Source: Verrucomicrobiales bacterium
GTDB taxonomy: Bacteria > Verrucomicrobiota > Verrucomicrobiia > Methylacidiphilales > JAAUTS01
NCBI GenBank assembly: GCA_031256975.1
Contig: JAIRPN010000017.1
Span: 40,391-104,390 of the forward strand
Length of the DNA stretch: 64,000 bases
Direction: 5' to 3'
This document shows positions 8,431 to 16,863 of this stretch, piece by piece. The notes beneath the pieces are model-generated. The model saw only the letters and a program-made list of their open reading frames with translations. It was not told the DNA's origin and did not search any database. Numbering within the stretch: position 1 is the stretch's first letter; the number at the start of each line of letters is the position of its first letter. The translations under genes were made by a program, and so were the position numbers.

Positions 8431-9450
8431 TTAGCGGGTTCGAACCAAGGCCGTCGTGCCATGGCGTGTCCGCCATTCGCCGGGCGGCGTTCCTTCCCAG
8501 GACTGGAAGGCACGGAAAAAGGAATTGGCATCCTCGTAACCCAGCAGGAAAGAGACTTCCTTTAATTCCACACTGCCTTGTTGCAGGTAATGCCGCGCCA
8601 GTTCCCGCCGGGTTTCTTCGATCAGCTGCTGGAAGGTGACGGCGGCGACGGTCAGCCGGCGTTGCAGGGTGCGGGTGCTGATGCCCAGTTCCCGCGCGAC
8701 GGATTGCAACGAGGGACGTTTCCCGGCCAGCGATTGTTTGAGGGCGCGTTTTACCTGTCCCGCCACGTCCAATTCCGCATGCCGGGCCTGAAGTTCATTT
8801 TCCAACTGCGGGTCGATGGCCGACAGCAAGTCGGCATTATGGGTTACAAAGGGGAGGTTCAGATCGTCACTGCGGAACACCAGGGCATTGCGCCTGGCCT
8901 TGAAGTTCACCGGGCAGTTGAAATGCCGTTCAAACAATCCGGGATTTCGCGCGGTGCGTGCGAGTTCCAGCCTGAGCGGCCTGAGCTTTGCGTTGGTGCC
9001 CCGCCGGCCGATGGCGTAGATCCATGACAACGCGAGGTCGACCAGGGTGTCGGGCTGGATTTCTCTGGCCTGCAGGTGGAAAAAGAATTCCACCGAGGTT
9101 TCCCGGCGGATGTGATGGATGCGGATTTCTTCCGGGCAGGTGAGTTGCTTGTAACGCGCGATGCGTTGCAGGGCGTCGCCAAAGGAACGGCTGCAGACGG
9201 CGGCGATGGCGGCGGGTTCGTAGCGTTCGAAGCGGGATTCCGCGCCGAGCCTGAGCCCGATGGCGGGATCGGGGCTCATCTCGCCAACGGCGCGCCACAG
9301 GGAAAACAGCTCGTCCGTGGTCGCATAGATTTTGGGCCGGTGAAAGAATCCCGGCGGCAATCCCGCCAGGCGCAGCAGGCCCGGCAAAGCCAGGCCGTGC
9401 TCGGTCAGGCGTTCCGGCAGGAGGCCGGAAATGCGGAACTGGCGGTTCAT
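8431..9450 (-). CDS. AraC-family transcriptional regulator
   Basis: A 339-residue regulator of the AraC/OruR subtype. The N-terminal about 200 residues match the arabinose-binding-like domain of this group (MSPDPAIGLRLGAESRFERYEPAAIA). The C-terminal domain has two helix-turn-helix units: VARELGISTRTLQRRL and VSFLLGYEDANSFFRAFQSWEGTPPGEWR. Its start overlaps the stop of the upstream alcohol dehydrogenase gene by ATGA (9447-9450), so the two are co-transcribed and the regulator probably controls that enzyme in response to a small molecule. The stop codon lies inside a CGCTAAC copy of the window-wide heptamer. Confidence 0.88.
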   Translation of the reverse strand: MNRQFRISGLLPERLTEHGLALPGLLRLAGLPPGFFHRPKIYATTDELFSLWRAVGEMSPDPAIGLRLGAESRFERYEPAAIAAVCSRSFGDALQRIARYKQLTCPEEIRIHHIRRETSVEFFFHLQAREIQPDTLVDLALSWIYAIGRRGTNAKLRPLRLELARTARNPGLFERHFNCPVNFKARRNALVFRSDDLNLPFVTHNADLLSAIDPQLENELQARHAELDVAGQVKRALKQSLAGKRPSLQSVARELGISTRTLQRRLTVAAVTFQQLIEETRRELARHYLQQGSVELKEVSFLLGYEDANSFFRAFQSWEGTPPGEWRTRHGTTALVRTR

Positions 9451-10508
9451 GACTTGAGCGAGGCCATGTCGATCACGAAGCGATAGCGCACATCCTGTTT
9501 CAGCAGCCGTTCCCAGGCCTCGTTGATCTTTTGGATCGGGATCAATTCGATTTCGGAGACGATTCCGTGCCGGGCGCAGAAATCCAGCATTTCCTGGGTT
9601 TCGGCGATGCCGCCGATGGCGGAGCCGTTGAAATTGCGGCGCGGCAGCAGCAGGTTGAAGGCCGACACTGGCAGCGGATGCTCGGGGGCGCCCACCAGGG
9701 TGAGGGTGCCGTCCAATTTCAACAGGTTCAGGTACGCGTTCACGTCGTGCTGGGCGGAAACCGCGTCGAGGATGAAGTCAAAGCTGCTCTGGTGTTTTTG
9801 CATCGCGTCGGCATCCTTGGAGACCACCACTTCATGCGCGCCCAGTTTCAGGCCGTCCGCGACTTTGCCCGGCGAGGTGGTGAACAGCACGACATGGGCG
9901 CCAAAGGCGCGCGCGAATTTCACGCCCATGTGACCCAAACCGCCCAGGCCGACGATGCCGACCTTTTGACCGGGACCGACCTTGGCATGGCGCAAGGGGG
10001 AGTAGGTGGTGATGCCCGCGCACAGCAGCGGTGCCGTCGCCGCCAGATCGAGCCCTTCGGGAACCCGCAGCACAAAGGCTTCATCCACCACGATGCCGGT
10101 GGAATAGCCGCCAAAGGTTTGTCCTCCCAGATGCTTGTCCTGGCCGTTGTAAGTGAAGGTGGGGAAGGAAAGGCAATATTGCTCCAGCCCGGCGCGGCAG
10201 CTGGGGCAGGTGCGGCAGGAATCCACCATGCAACCGACCGCGCTGAGGTCGCCGACTTTGAATTTGGTTACCTGGCTGCCGACGCGCCTGACCCGGCCGA
10301 CAATCTCATGTCCCGGAACGCAGGGGTAAATGGTGTTGTGCCATTCATTGCGCGCCTGGTGCAGGTCCGAATGGCAGACCCCGCAATACAGGATTTCAAT
10401 TTCCACGTCCGACGGCCCCGCTTCACGACGGTCGATGTTGAATGGTGCCAGTGCGGAATCGGCACGCTGTGCCGCGTATGCTTGAACTTTGGTAGCGATC
10501 ATGGTCAT
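9447..10508 (-). CDS. Zinc-dependent NAD(P)-dependent alcohol dehydrogenase
   Basis: A 353-residue medium-chain dehydrogenase of the YahK/cinnamyl-alcohol type. Catalytic zinc ligands are visible as CGVCHSD (C45) and GHE (H67, E68). The structural zinc lobe is the four-cysteine cluster CRTCPSCRAGLEQYC. The nucleotide-binding loop is GLGGLGHMG. It reversibly reduces aldehydes with NADPH or NADH in the cytoplasm. It is first in a two-gene operon with the AraC regulator. Confidence 0.92.
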   Translation of the reverse strand: MTMIATKVQAYAAQRADSALAPFNIDRREAGPSDVEIEILYCGVCHSDLHQARNEWHNTIYPCVPGHEIVGRVRRVGSQVTKFKVGDLSAVGCMVDSCRTCPSCRAGLEQYCLSFPTFTYNGQDKHLGGQTFGGYSTGIVVDEAFVLRVPEGLDLAATAPLLCAGITTYSPLRHAKVGPGQKVGIVGLGGLGHMGVKFARAFGAHVVLFTTSPGKVADGLKLGAHEVVVSKDADAMQKHQSSFDFILDAVSAQHDVNAYLNLLKLDGTLTLVGAPEHPLPVSAFNLLLPRRNFNGSAIGGIAETQEMLDFCARHGIVSEIELIPIQKINEAWERLLKQDVRYRFVIDMASLKS

Positions 10509-10766
10509 AAGATAGTACGATTTGCCACCCTGTCATCAGCGGAACACGCCAAACAACTTGCCAAACACGCCATCAAGAAAGTGTTTCCGTCCCGGGTCCC
10601 GGCGCTCGCATGGACAGGTGCCGGAGTCGGGAAGCCAGCTGCAACCGGGACAAAGTTTTGCATTCGCGAACGTTCGATGAGGCTTTACACCGCATATGAA
10701 GGGAGTATTGATTGCGATAAAGAAAACACAGGTAATTGGCCGGGGGGAGTTTAAAATGGCGTGTGT

Positions 10767-11204
10767 ATGACGAAGGTCTTGGTCATAGTGGACGATGTGC
10801 CGGATATCCTGATTCCGCTTGGCAAACTATTCCGGGCACGGGGTTTTGAGGTTCATGTTTTTATCAATCCGCTGCCCGCCCTGCATTTTATCCGCAATAA
10901 CCGGGCCGACGTGGTGCTGTCGGACTATCGCATGCCGCAGATCGACGGCGTGACCTTTGCCCGGGTGCTGCGGAACATCGGCTGGGGCGGCTCCTTGTTT
11001 TTCATGAGCGGTTATGTCAGCGAGCTCAACCAGCATGACCTGCAGTCGCTGGGCGTCGACGGCGTGCTGGAAAAGCCATTCAATGCCCTGGATCTGATCG
11101 AGTTTGTGGTTCAAGCCATCCGGGATGACGGCCCGCTGCCCGCACCGCCCTGCAGGGTGCGCAGTCCCGCCGACTCGGAATTGTTTTCCGGCCCGTCACA
11201 ATAA
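10767..11204 (+). CDS. Receiver-only response regulator
   Basis: A 145-residue CheY-like receiver with no output domain. Key residues are present: acidic pair D9/D10, phosphoacceptor D53 (VVLSDYRMP), S81 (FFMSGY) and K103 (LEKPF). A short low-complexity tail follows residue 120. I prefer ATG 10767 over the in-frame GTG at 10761 because it aligns with the start of its paralogue at 16075. The two share most residues across the domain. No histidine kinase is nearby. The next gene encodes a LuxR-type regulator. Confidence 0.85.
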   Translation: MTKVLVIVDDVPDILIPLGKLFRARGFEVHVFINPLPALHFIRNNRADVVLSDYRMPQIDGVTFARVLRNIGWGGSLFFMSGYVSELNQHDLQSLGVDGVLEKPFNALDLIEFVVQAIRDDGPLPAPPCRVRSPADSELFSGPSQ

Positions 11205-11359
11205 CCGGCGGCTTTAATGGGAACCGCAGCCAATCAAGCTGCCGCTCAATTTTCCATGATGTGATCCAATCCGGAAGCTGTCGGGGCAGGTGACAGGTCT
11301 TCGGCGCTTGAGCTGGGTAAACAATCTTGTTAGCGTGTCGGCAGAAGGGTGGTTCAATC

Positions 11360-12265
11360 ATGCAGGCAAGGGGAAATGCAAAGGGTCGCGCCGTGGCCCG
11401 GGATAATGTCACGGCGGCGGTGTTGCGGGAACAATTGGCGGGGTTCCCCGCTTCCGGCGCCAGGCGCGCGCTGCGTCATCTGCTGAAATGGCTGTCCTGC
11501 GAGATCGACGCGGACAATATCATCTGGATTGCCGCCATCCGCGTGTTGGACGGCAGCCAGGCCAAAAACGATCCGTTTTTCGGCTGGCGGCTGCGGGAGC
11601 GTTATCCGCTGCATCCCGACCCGAAACCCTACCAACAGGTGCTGGCCCAGTATTACCAGCCGGAACACTACGGCAAGCTGACCCCCACCTACCGCTCGCG
11701 CTCGCACGAACCCAAGATCGACCACGTCGGCATGACCGGGCGCGCCTCGCTGGCGGGGGCCGGGCATTTTCGCGTGCACCGCTTGCGCGACAGGGACTGG
11801 CTCGATTTCAACGCTCTCCGCCGCACGGAGCATTACCGGCTTTATTTTGAATTGCCCGGCATCATCGACCGCATCCTCGTCGGCGTGCCCGTTTCTTCCG
11901 CCTGCGAATCCTTTGTCATGATCCACCGCCACCGGGCGCAGGACGGTTCGCGCCGCAAGCTTTTCACCAGGCGGGAGGCGCAGCTGGCGGGCGAGATCAT
12001 GCGCGGTGTGCCCGAATTGCACCGCCGCCTGTTTCTCGGCAACGGCCTGCTTACCGGCGACAAGCCGCTCAGCCCCACCGAGCGGCGCATCCTCAACGGC
12101 CTGCTCGACGGCCTGACCGAAAAGGAGATCGCCTCCGCCATTGGCCAGCGCTTCGCCACCACGCACAAGTACGTCAAATCCCTCTACGCCCGCTACGGGG
12201 TCACCAGCCGCGCCTCCCTGATGGCGCTGTGGCTTTCCGGCTGCCGCTACGCACCCCCTATTTAG
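11360..12265 (+). CDS. LuxR-type transcriptional regulator
   Basis: A 301-residue protein with a C-terminal LuxR/FixJ helix-turn-helix (LSPTERRILNGLLDGLTEKEI and the following recognition helix, ending KYVKSLYARYGV). The N-terminal about 200 residues form an unidentified sensor-like region, predicted soluble. The ATG at 11360 has an AGAAGGGTGG ribosome site; an in-frame TTG at 11327 is less likely. It follows a receiver-only regulator and precedes a PEP-CTERM gene by 45 bp, so it may act on that gene. Confidence 0.75.
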   Translation: MQARGNAKGRAVARDNVTAAVLREQLAGFPASGARRALRHLLKWLSCEIDADNIIWIAAIRVLDGSQAKNDPFFGWRLRERYPLHPDPKPYQQVLAQYYQPEHYGKLTPTYRSRSHEPKIDHVGMTGRASLAGAGHFRVHRLRDRDWLDFNALRRTEHYRLYFELPGIIDRILVGVPVSSACESFVMIHRHRAQDGSRRKLFTRREAQLAGEIMRGVPELHRRLFLGNGLLTGDKPLSPTERRILNGLLDGLTEKEIASAIGQRFATTHKYVKSLYARYGVTSRASLMALWLSGCRYAPPI

Positions 12266-12310
12266 GGGTGTATTCATCTGTTGTGGCATTGGCTAGACCA
12301 TTGGGTACAT

Positions 12311-13300
12311 ATGAAATGCAAATTGTGGCGGGGAGCCATGGGTCTGGGGATTTTTGCCGTGTGGCTGGGCTGCGCCCCGCTGTCGCGCGCGGTCGATACC
12401 TTTTATGTGAGTGTCTATAACCAGTACGGTTCCGGCGGGGAAAACGCCATTCTCAAGGTGACGGATGTCGGCGGTACGCCGGTGGTGACAACCTTCGCCT
12501 CCGGTTTCACGCAGCCGGAGGGCATCGCCTTTGACGCCAGCGGCAACCTGTACGTGGTGGATATTTCAACGATTTACAAATACAGTCCGGATGGTGTCCA
12601 GTCGGTGTTTGCCTCCGATCCCGTCAGGATCAATGGCCAGCCCACCACGGGGCTGTTCATTGATTCCCACGGCAATGTCTGGGTGCCCGGTGACGGCAGG
12701 AGTTCCTATGCGTCGATCATTGAGTACGACCCGTCCGGCGTCGAGATCAAGACCGTCGTCACCTACGGCGGCCCCTCGGGGTTCGTGGTCGATGCCGCGG
12801 GCAACCTGTATGTGGCGAATTCGTTCAACGGCAATATCGTCAAGTATGCGCCGGACGGCTCGTCAACGACGCTGGTGACCGACGACAACCTCTACAGCGC
12901 CGCGGGACTGGTCTTCACCCCGGACGGCTCGTTGCTGGTGGCCTGCGGCAGTAAGATTTACGAGGTGCAGGACGGGGCTCTGGTCCTGTACGCCACTCTC
13001 TCCGCCACCGGCGGCGGCATGGTCTTTGATTCCAACGGCAACCTGCTGACGGCGCTGGAATCCAGCGGATCAAAGAACGGCATCGCCATTACCACGCCGG
13101 ATGGCACGACCTCGACCTACCTTTCGCTGAACAAGTACGAATTCCCGAACACCCTGGCCATCGCGCCGGCCACCATTCCCGAGCCGGGGACGAAACTGTT
13201 GCTGTTGTCCGGCTTGCTGGCGCTGGGGCTTTGCTGTGTACGGTTGAAGCGTGACAGCAGGCGGGTCATACTGGCACGCGATCATGAACGGCTGCGGTGA
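12311..13300 (+). CDS. PEP-CTERM protein with NHL/SMP-30-like beta-propeller
   Basis: A 329-residue exported protein. After a signal peptide (residues 1-28) come repeated propeller blades with motifs such as GFTQPEGIAFDASGNLYVVD, GLFIDSHGNVWVPGD, GFVVDAAGNLYVAN and GLVFTPDGSLLVA, the NHL/SMP-30-like six-blade pattern. The C-terminus has IPEPGT, a hydrophobic helix and a basic tail, a PEP-CTERM sorting signal. ATG 12311 was chosen over a TTG at 12281 because the signal peptide then has a normal length. Function beyond surface display is unknown. Confidence 0.8.
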   Translation: MKCKLWRGAMGLGIFAVWLGCAPLSRAVDTFYVSVYNQYGSGGENAILKVTDVGGTPVVTTFASGFTQPEGIAFDASGNLYVVDISTIYKYSPDGVQSVFASDPVRINGQPTTGLFIDSHGNVWVPGDGRSSYASIIEYDPSGVEIKTVVTYGGPSGFVVDAAGNLYVANSFNGNIVKYAPDGSSTTLVTDDNLYSAAGLVFTPDGSLLVACGSKIYEVQDGALVLYATLSATGGGMVFDSNGNLLTALESSGSKNGIAITTPDGTTSTYLSLNKYEFPNTLAIAPATIPEPGTKLLLLSGLLALGLCCVRLKRDSRRVILARDHERLR

Positions 13301-13627
13301 AACGGATAAAATGGGGATCGCGGTTCCCGTGCTTGATCCCCAATTTTCAATTCGCCACCGCTTTGTCTCACCGGATTAACCGGCTTCACTCCCTAACCAA
13401 TTATTTATAAGTTGATTTAATCAATAACCGTTCAATATGAGGGCAAGCGTGCCGATTATTGATTTTGGTTTTATTAAAAATTTATACAAAATCGGGTGAA
13501 TACGCCTGCCGGTGCTGGTTTATTTGGTGTTTCCAATGACAATTGGAGTGCAATTTAAATCAAACTCATTTATTTATTGAGCTTGAATTGTAACTAAATT
13601 GAACCGGAATTGTTTATTTTGCCACGA
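13301..13627. other. AT-rich intergenic region
   Basis: These 327 bp are AT-rich with short inverted stretches but no clear gene, terminator or operator. They precede a truncated sulfotransferase frame, and the AT-rich composition could mark the edge of an inserted polysaccharide-type segment. Confidence 0.4.
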
Positions 13628-14050
13628 ATGACACAGGCACCCGACTTTATGGCTTCACGGGCGATCACCATGCTGGGCATGCATCGCAGCGGTACCAGTC
13701 TGGTCACACGCGGTATCAGCACGCTCGGAATCCACATCGGGGAGAATTTGATCGACAAGGGACAGGACAATCCGACCGGTTTTTGGGAGGACAAGTCCCT
13801 GCACTTGCTAAGCGAGCGGGTGATGAAATTTTTTGCCCTGAAATGGAACAGCACCCGTTTCATTACTCCCGGACAATGGGGCAAAAAAAGCCACCAGGCT
13901 TACGACCTGCTGCGGCAGTGGCTGGATCTGCAACTGGACCGCAAAGTCACCGGGGCAAGGGTCATGTTCGGCGGCGCCTCCCCCAAGCAAATTTTGAAGA
14001 ATCTGGTTTGGTGCTGGAACAGGGGTGGTTGCAGGGGCAACGGAGTGTGA
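13628..14050 (+). pseudogene. Sulfotransferase-like N-terminal fragment
   Basis: A 140-codon frame whose start is a clear sulfotransferase nucleotide-binding region: ITMLGMHRSGTSLVTRGI carries the 5'-phosphosulfate loop, and NPTGFWEDKSLHLLSERVM is the usual next block. Family members are about 250-400 residues; here similarity stops near residue 115 and the frame ends in WCWNRGGCRGNGV, which looks like out-of-frame or foreign sequence. The 3'-phosphate-binding and C-terminal parts are missing, so this is probably a truncated remnant. It lies 19 bp before a glycosyltransferase gene. Confidence 0.6.
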
Positions 14051-14069
14051 AGAGCAAAGAAGAGGTCAA

Positions 14070-14873
14070 ATGGGGGCCATGAATTGTTTTGTTATTAATC
14101 TGGAATCAGCGGCCGGGCGCCGTGAAGAAATGTCCCGGCAGCTTCGCGGATTGGGTATTTCCTTCGAGATTTTTCCCGCGGTTGACGGCAGGAAAATGAC
14201 GGAGCAGGAGCTTCGGACGCATTACGATGCTGGGAAAGCCGCCCGGGAGCGGGAAAAAATGACCGGGGCGGAAATCGGCTGCGCCCTGAGCCATCTGGGA
14301 ATTTACCGGAAGATGGTGGAACAAAATATCCCGCAGGCGCTGGTTTTGGAGGACGATGCGGATTTGTCCCCGGATTTGAAGCCCGTGCTGGAGCGGCTGG
14401 CGGAGCATTATGCCGCGGAACAGGAGATCGTGGTTCTGCTGAATCATGTGCCGAATTATTTAAAGAGATCCCAGGTAGAGTTGATGGAGGGGCGGACCTT
14501 GGCCAGGACCCACGGCCTGTGCTGGAGTTCGCACGGTTATTTTATCACGTTGAAGGCGGCGCAGCGTATGCTGGAGAGATTGCATCCGGTGTGGATCGTG
14601 GCCGATCACTGGATGAGGTTTCAGGAACTGGGGATTGTGTCCATCCGGGCGCTGGTGCCCTATTGCGTCGGGTTGCGTGAGGCGGCGGAGATCAGCTCCA
14701 TCGGAGTTCGCGGGGACAAACAAGGTGGTTTTACCGGCTATCTGCGACGCCATCGCGAGCGGTACTGGCATAGCGGCTTGTTGCATTATCTTTACCGGAA
14801 AACGAGGCGGACGTTTTCACGGCTGCTTGCAACCCTGAGCAGGGATGTGGTCCGGCAGCAGAAAGACAGATAA
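14070..14873 (+). CDS. Glycosyltransferase family 25 protein
   Basis: A 267-residue glycosyltransferase of the LPS biosynthesis type. The N-terminus MNCFVINLESAAGRREEM and the GAEIGCALSHLGIYRKM block are family 25 signatures, and ALVLEDDAD (near residues 91-97) is the metal-binding acidic motif. It would transfer a sugar, probably galactose, in cell-surface glycan assembly. ATG 14070 and ATG 14079 are both possible starts; the second gives the canonical N-terminus. The gene follows a sulfotransferase fragment, suggesting remains of a surface-glycan cluster. Confidence 0.85.
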   Translation: MGAMNCFVINLESAAGRREEMSRQLRGLGISFEIFPAVDGRKMTEQELRTHYDAGKAAREREKMTGAEIGCALSHLGIYRKMVEQNIPQALVLEDDADLSPDLKPVLERLAEHYAAEQEIVVLLNHVPNYLKRSQVELMEGRTLARTHGLCWSSHGYFITLKAAQRMLERLHPVWIVADHWMRFQELGIVSIRALVPYCVGLREAAEISSIGVRGDKQGGFTGYLRRHRERYWHSGLLHYLYRKTRRTFSRLLATLSRDVVRQQKDR

Positions 14874-15032
14874 CATCACTTTGTGATGGTCAAAAATTGC
14901 CGGCAGAGCAGTGGCCGGTACTTCTCGATCGCCGCCCGTGTTTTATTCGGGATCCAGCACTGTCCCGGCTGTGGTCATGAATCATTCAGTAAATTGTCAG
15001 GGTTTTGGATTGTTAACGCCAGGGAAAGCATT

Positions 15033-15524
15033 TTAATCTTCGCCAGGCTCCAGCGCCTGCATCAGCAGATGCTGGACGCAGGAGGATAGCCACAACTGGA
15101 TCAAAGCCTTGCGGCGTTGGGGCGAGGTTTGGGACGAGGTTAATTCTTCAAAATTGATTTCTTCGATTTCCTCGCGCTCGCTAATGGCGAGCCGCAAATC
15201 ATTCAAAATCATCAGCAACACATGCGTTTGTTCGATGGCGAGCTTGAGGGGTTCATGGGGGATGACGGCCTGCCAGTTTTGCAGCAGTGCCAGGCGGGAG
15301 GCTTCGCTTTCCCTGCGATGCGCCTTCCAATCTTCCTCCTCTTCAAGCGGGGATTTGTAGCTCAGCGGTGTCGGTTTGAGCGACAAAGCCTCGGCCGATT
15401 TTTCTTCCCGCGGCGAATAAAGTTGAATGGCCAAGGAAAATAATTCCGAATAAAAAGAGCGGTGGTCCGCATCAATCCGGATGGTGACAGTCTCGCAATC
15501 GCGTGTTATCTGCAGGCCGTTCAT
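15033..15524 (-). CDS. DUF2017-like protein encoded after clpS
   Basis: A 163-residue acidic protein without signal peptide or membrane segment, largely helical (EASRLALLQNWQAVIPHEPLK, TSPQRRKALIQLWLSSCVQ). Its ATG overlaps the clpS stop (ATGA, 15521-15524). The position directly after clpS and the overall layout match DUF2017-type proteins, which accompany clpS in other bacteria; the function is unknown. Assignment rests mainly on context. It may be poorly translated now if coupling to clpS is broken by the clpS stop codon. Confidence 0.55.
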   Translation of the reverse strand: MNGLQITRDCETVTIRIDADHRSFYSELFSLAIQLYSPREEKSAEALSLKPTPLSYKSPLEEEEDWKAHRRESEASRLALLQNWQAVIPHEPLKLAIEQTHVLLMILNDLRLAISEREEIEEINFEELTSSQTSPQRRKALIQLWLSSCVQHLLMQALEPGED

Positions 15525-15808
15525 GATGCCTGTTCCAATGAGGCCTTGATGCCATAGTCCTTGATGCGTACCGTATAATACTCGCAGCGTTCCTTGTTGC
15601 CGGAAAACACCACGGAACTGCCGGCTTCATGCACCTCGAGCATATGGCGGGTCGCGGTGTTCTTGTCCATGTGCAGGACGGTGCGGAATACGAATACCAC
15701 AAAATCCTGGGTGTTGATATTGTCGTTCCAGACAATGGTCTGCCAGTTGCGCTGGCGCTTGGTGGAAGTTGCCTATTTGACTTCCGGAACTGTCGCGGTC
15801 TTGCTCAC
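15521..15808 (-). pseudogene. clpS: ClpS adaptor with in-frame amber stop
   Basis: Reading the minus strand from GTG 15808 gives 95 codons plus stop, with one internal TAG at codon 12 (15775-15773). Beyond the stop the protein is a full ClpS adaptor: WQTIVWNDNINTQDFVVFVF, MLEVHEAGSSVVFSGNKE and RCEYYTVRIKDYGIKA match the conserved N-degron-binding fold. Before the stop the 11 codons encode VSKTATVPEVK, a normal ClpS N-terminus. A single C-to-T change (CAG to TAG) would explain it. No ATG, GTG or TTG lies between the stop and the conserved core. ClpS delivers N-degron substrates to ClpAP. Either a true nonsense mutation or a sequence error. Confidence 0.75.
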
Positions 15809-16074
15809 CTTAACAAAGTAAAAGAAGCGGGTTCATTCATCAAGAGATCAGCGAAGGGAGGGGCAATCCGGACAGGCGATTTGAGGTCATTTTCCATTAG
15901 AGGAACTACTGCGGGGGCGGGGTGCCATGTGTTAAAATTAAAAAGATGGCAGTTTGCCGGGAGACAGTGAAACGGGACTTTACAGGGTCCATAAACAGAG
16001 TATTAGTTTCAGCAAGAATAATACGAATTAACTTATTAAATTTCACGGATAGGTCGACGTTGAGCAAGGGGTAT

Positions 16075-16494
16075 ATGGGCAAGGTTTTAGTTATAGTAGA
16101 TGATATTTCGGATGTTTTGGTTCCGCTCGGTAAATTATTTAAAACCCAAGGGTATGAGGTGCATACCTTTCTCAATCCTCTGGCGGCCCTGCACTTTATC
16201 CGCAACAACCCGGCTGATGTGGTGTTATCCGATTATCGCATGCCACAAATGGACGGAGTGACCTTTGCCCGTGTGCTGCGGAATATCGGCTGGACCGGTT
16301 CCTTGTTTTTCATGAGCGGCTACATTGCGGAATTGAACCAGCAGGAATTGATGGGTCTGGGAATCAACGGCATCCTTGAAAAGCCTTTTAATGCGGTGGA
16401 ACTGATCGAATTTGTCACCAGAACCCTGCAGGAGGAAGCCGAGGCTTTGCTTCGTTCGCCCGCCTCCGGCATGCCGAATACTCTCCAGTCTTAG
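16075..16494 (+). CDS. Receiver-only response regulator, paralogue of the one at 10767
   Basis: A 139-residue CheY-like receiver without output domain. D9/D10, D53, S81 and K103 are conserved at the same positions as in the paralogue at 10767, and long stretches such as SDYRMPQMDGVTFARVLRNIGW are nearly identical. ATG 16075 has an AAGGGG ribosome site at 16066-16071; the frame is open further upstream but without domain similarity. The gene lies 369 bp before the giant autotransporter gene. It may relay phosphate from an unlinked kinase. Confidence 0.87.
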   Translation: MGKVLVIVDDISDVLVPLGKLFKTQGYEVHTFLNPLAALHFIRNNPADVVLSDYRMPQMDGVTFARVLRNIGWTGSLFFMSGYIAELNQQELMGLGINGILEKPFNAVELIEFVTRTLQEEAEALLRSPASGMPNTLQS

Positions 16495-16863
16495 AGTGCG
16501 GTTTCGCATCGGAAATTCCCAAATAGCAGGAAATATTAGACTTTTGTCTATCAAAAGGCTTTACTGCAATTTGGGAATATATAATCATTGAAGGCGTTCC
16601 GGAATTGAAAAATCCCCGGAAATTGTGTGTGAAGCGAGCAAATTCATTAACCAGGACTTGGTTGGATTTGCCGGAATGAACGAAAGGGAAACATTATGTT
16701 AATACTGCGTTCAGAGCATGCCAAGCTGTTAACCATCAATCGCCGCTAATAGGCTTCTTAGGGTATCTTATAAGAATGGTTTTGTATAAAAAACACTCTT
16801 TACTTTTTTATCGTATAAATGAAAATACTCGAGTTTCTTTTGCTTTAAGGCAGGGAACGACAT
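16495..16863. other. Intergenic region upstream of the giant autotransporter gene
   Basis: These 369 bp hold a long inverted repeat (16515-16578, listed separately), then AT-rich DNA likely to contain the promoter. A possible 17-codon leader frame runs from ATG 16696 to TAA 16749 with an AAGGGAA ribosome site, ending inside a CGCTAAT heptamer; it is too short to judge. The autotransporter ATG at 16864 is preceded by an AGGGA ribosome site. Confidence 0.5.
16515..16578. repeat. Nested inverted repeat (cruciform-like element)
   Basis: Outer arms of 15 bp, ATTCCCAAATAGCAG and CTGCAATTTGGGAAT, pair with one mismatch. Inside lies a second perfect hairpin, CTTTTG/CAAAAG at 16541-16557. The element starts about 20 bp after the stop of the receiver gene. 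It could terminate transcription in either direction, or be a small mobile hairpin element. Confidence 0.6.

Noticed and set aside
9531..10754. 407-codon plus-strand frame over the alcohol dehydrogenase
   Set aside because: The minus-strand dehydrogenase has all zinc and nucleotide motifs; the plus frame has no recognisable domain.
15472..15735. 87-codon minus-strand frame over clpS
   Set aside because: It is out of frame with the ClpS homology and rich in Arg/Pro/Ser as expected of a shadow frame.
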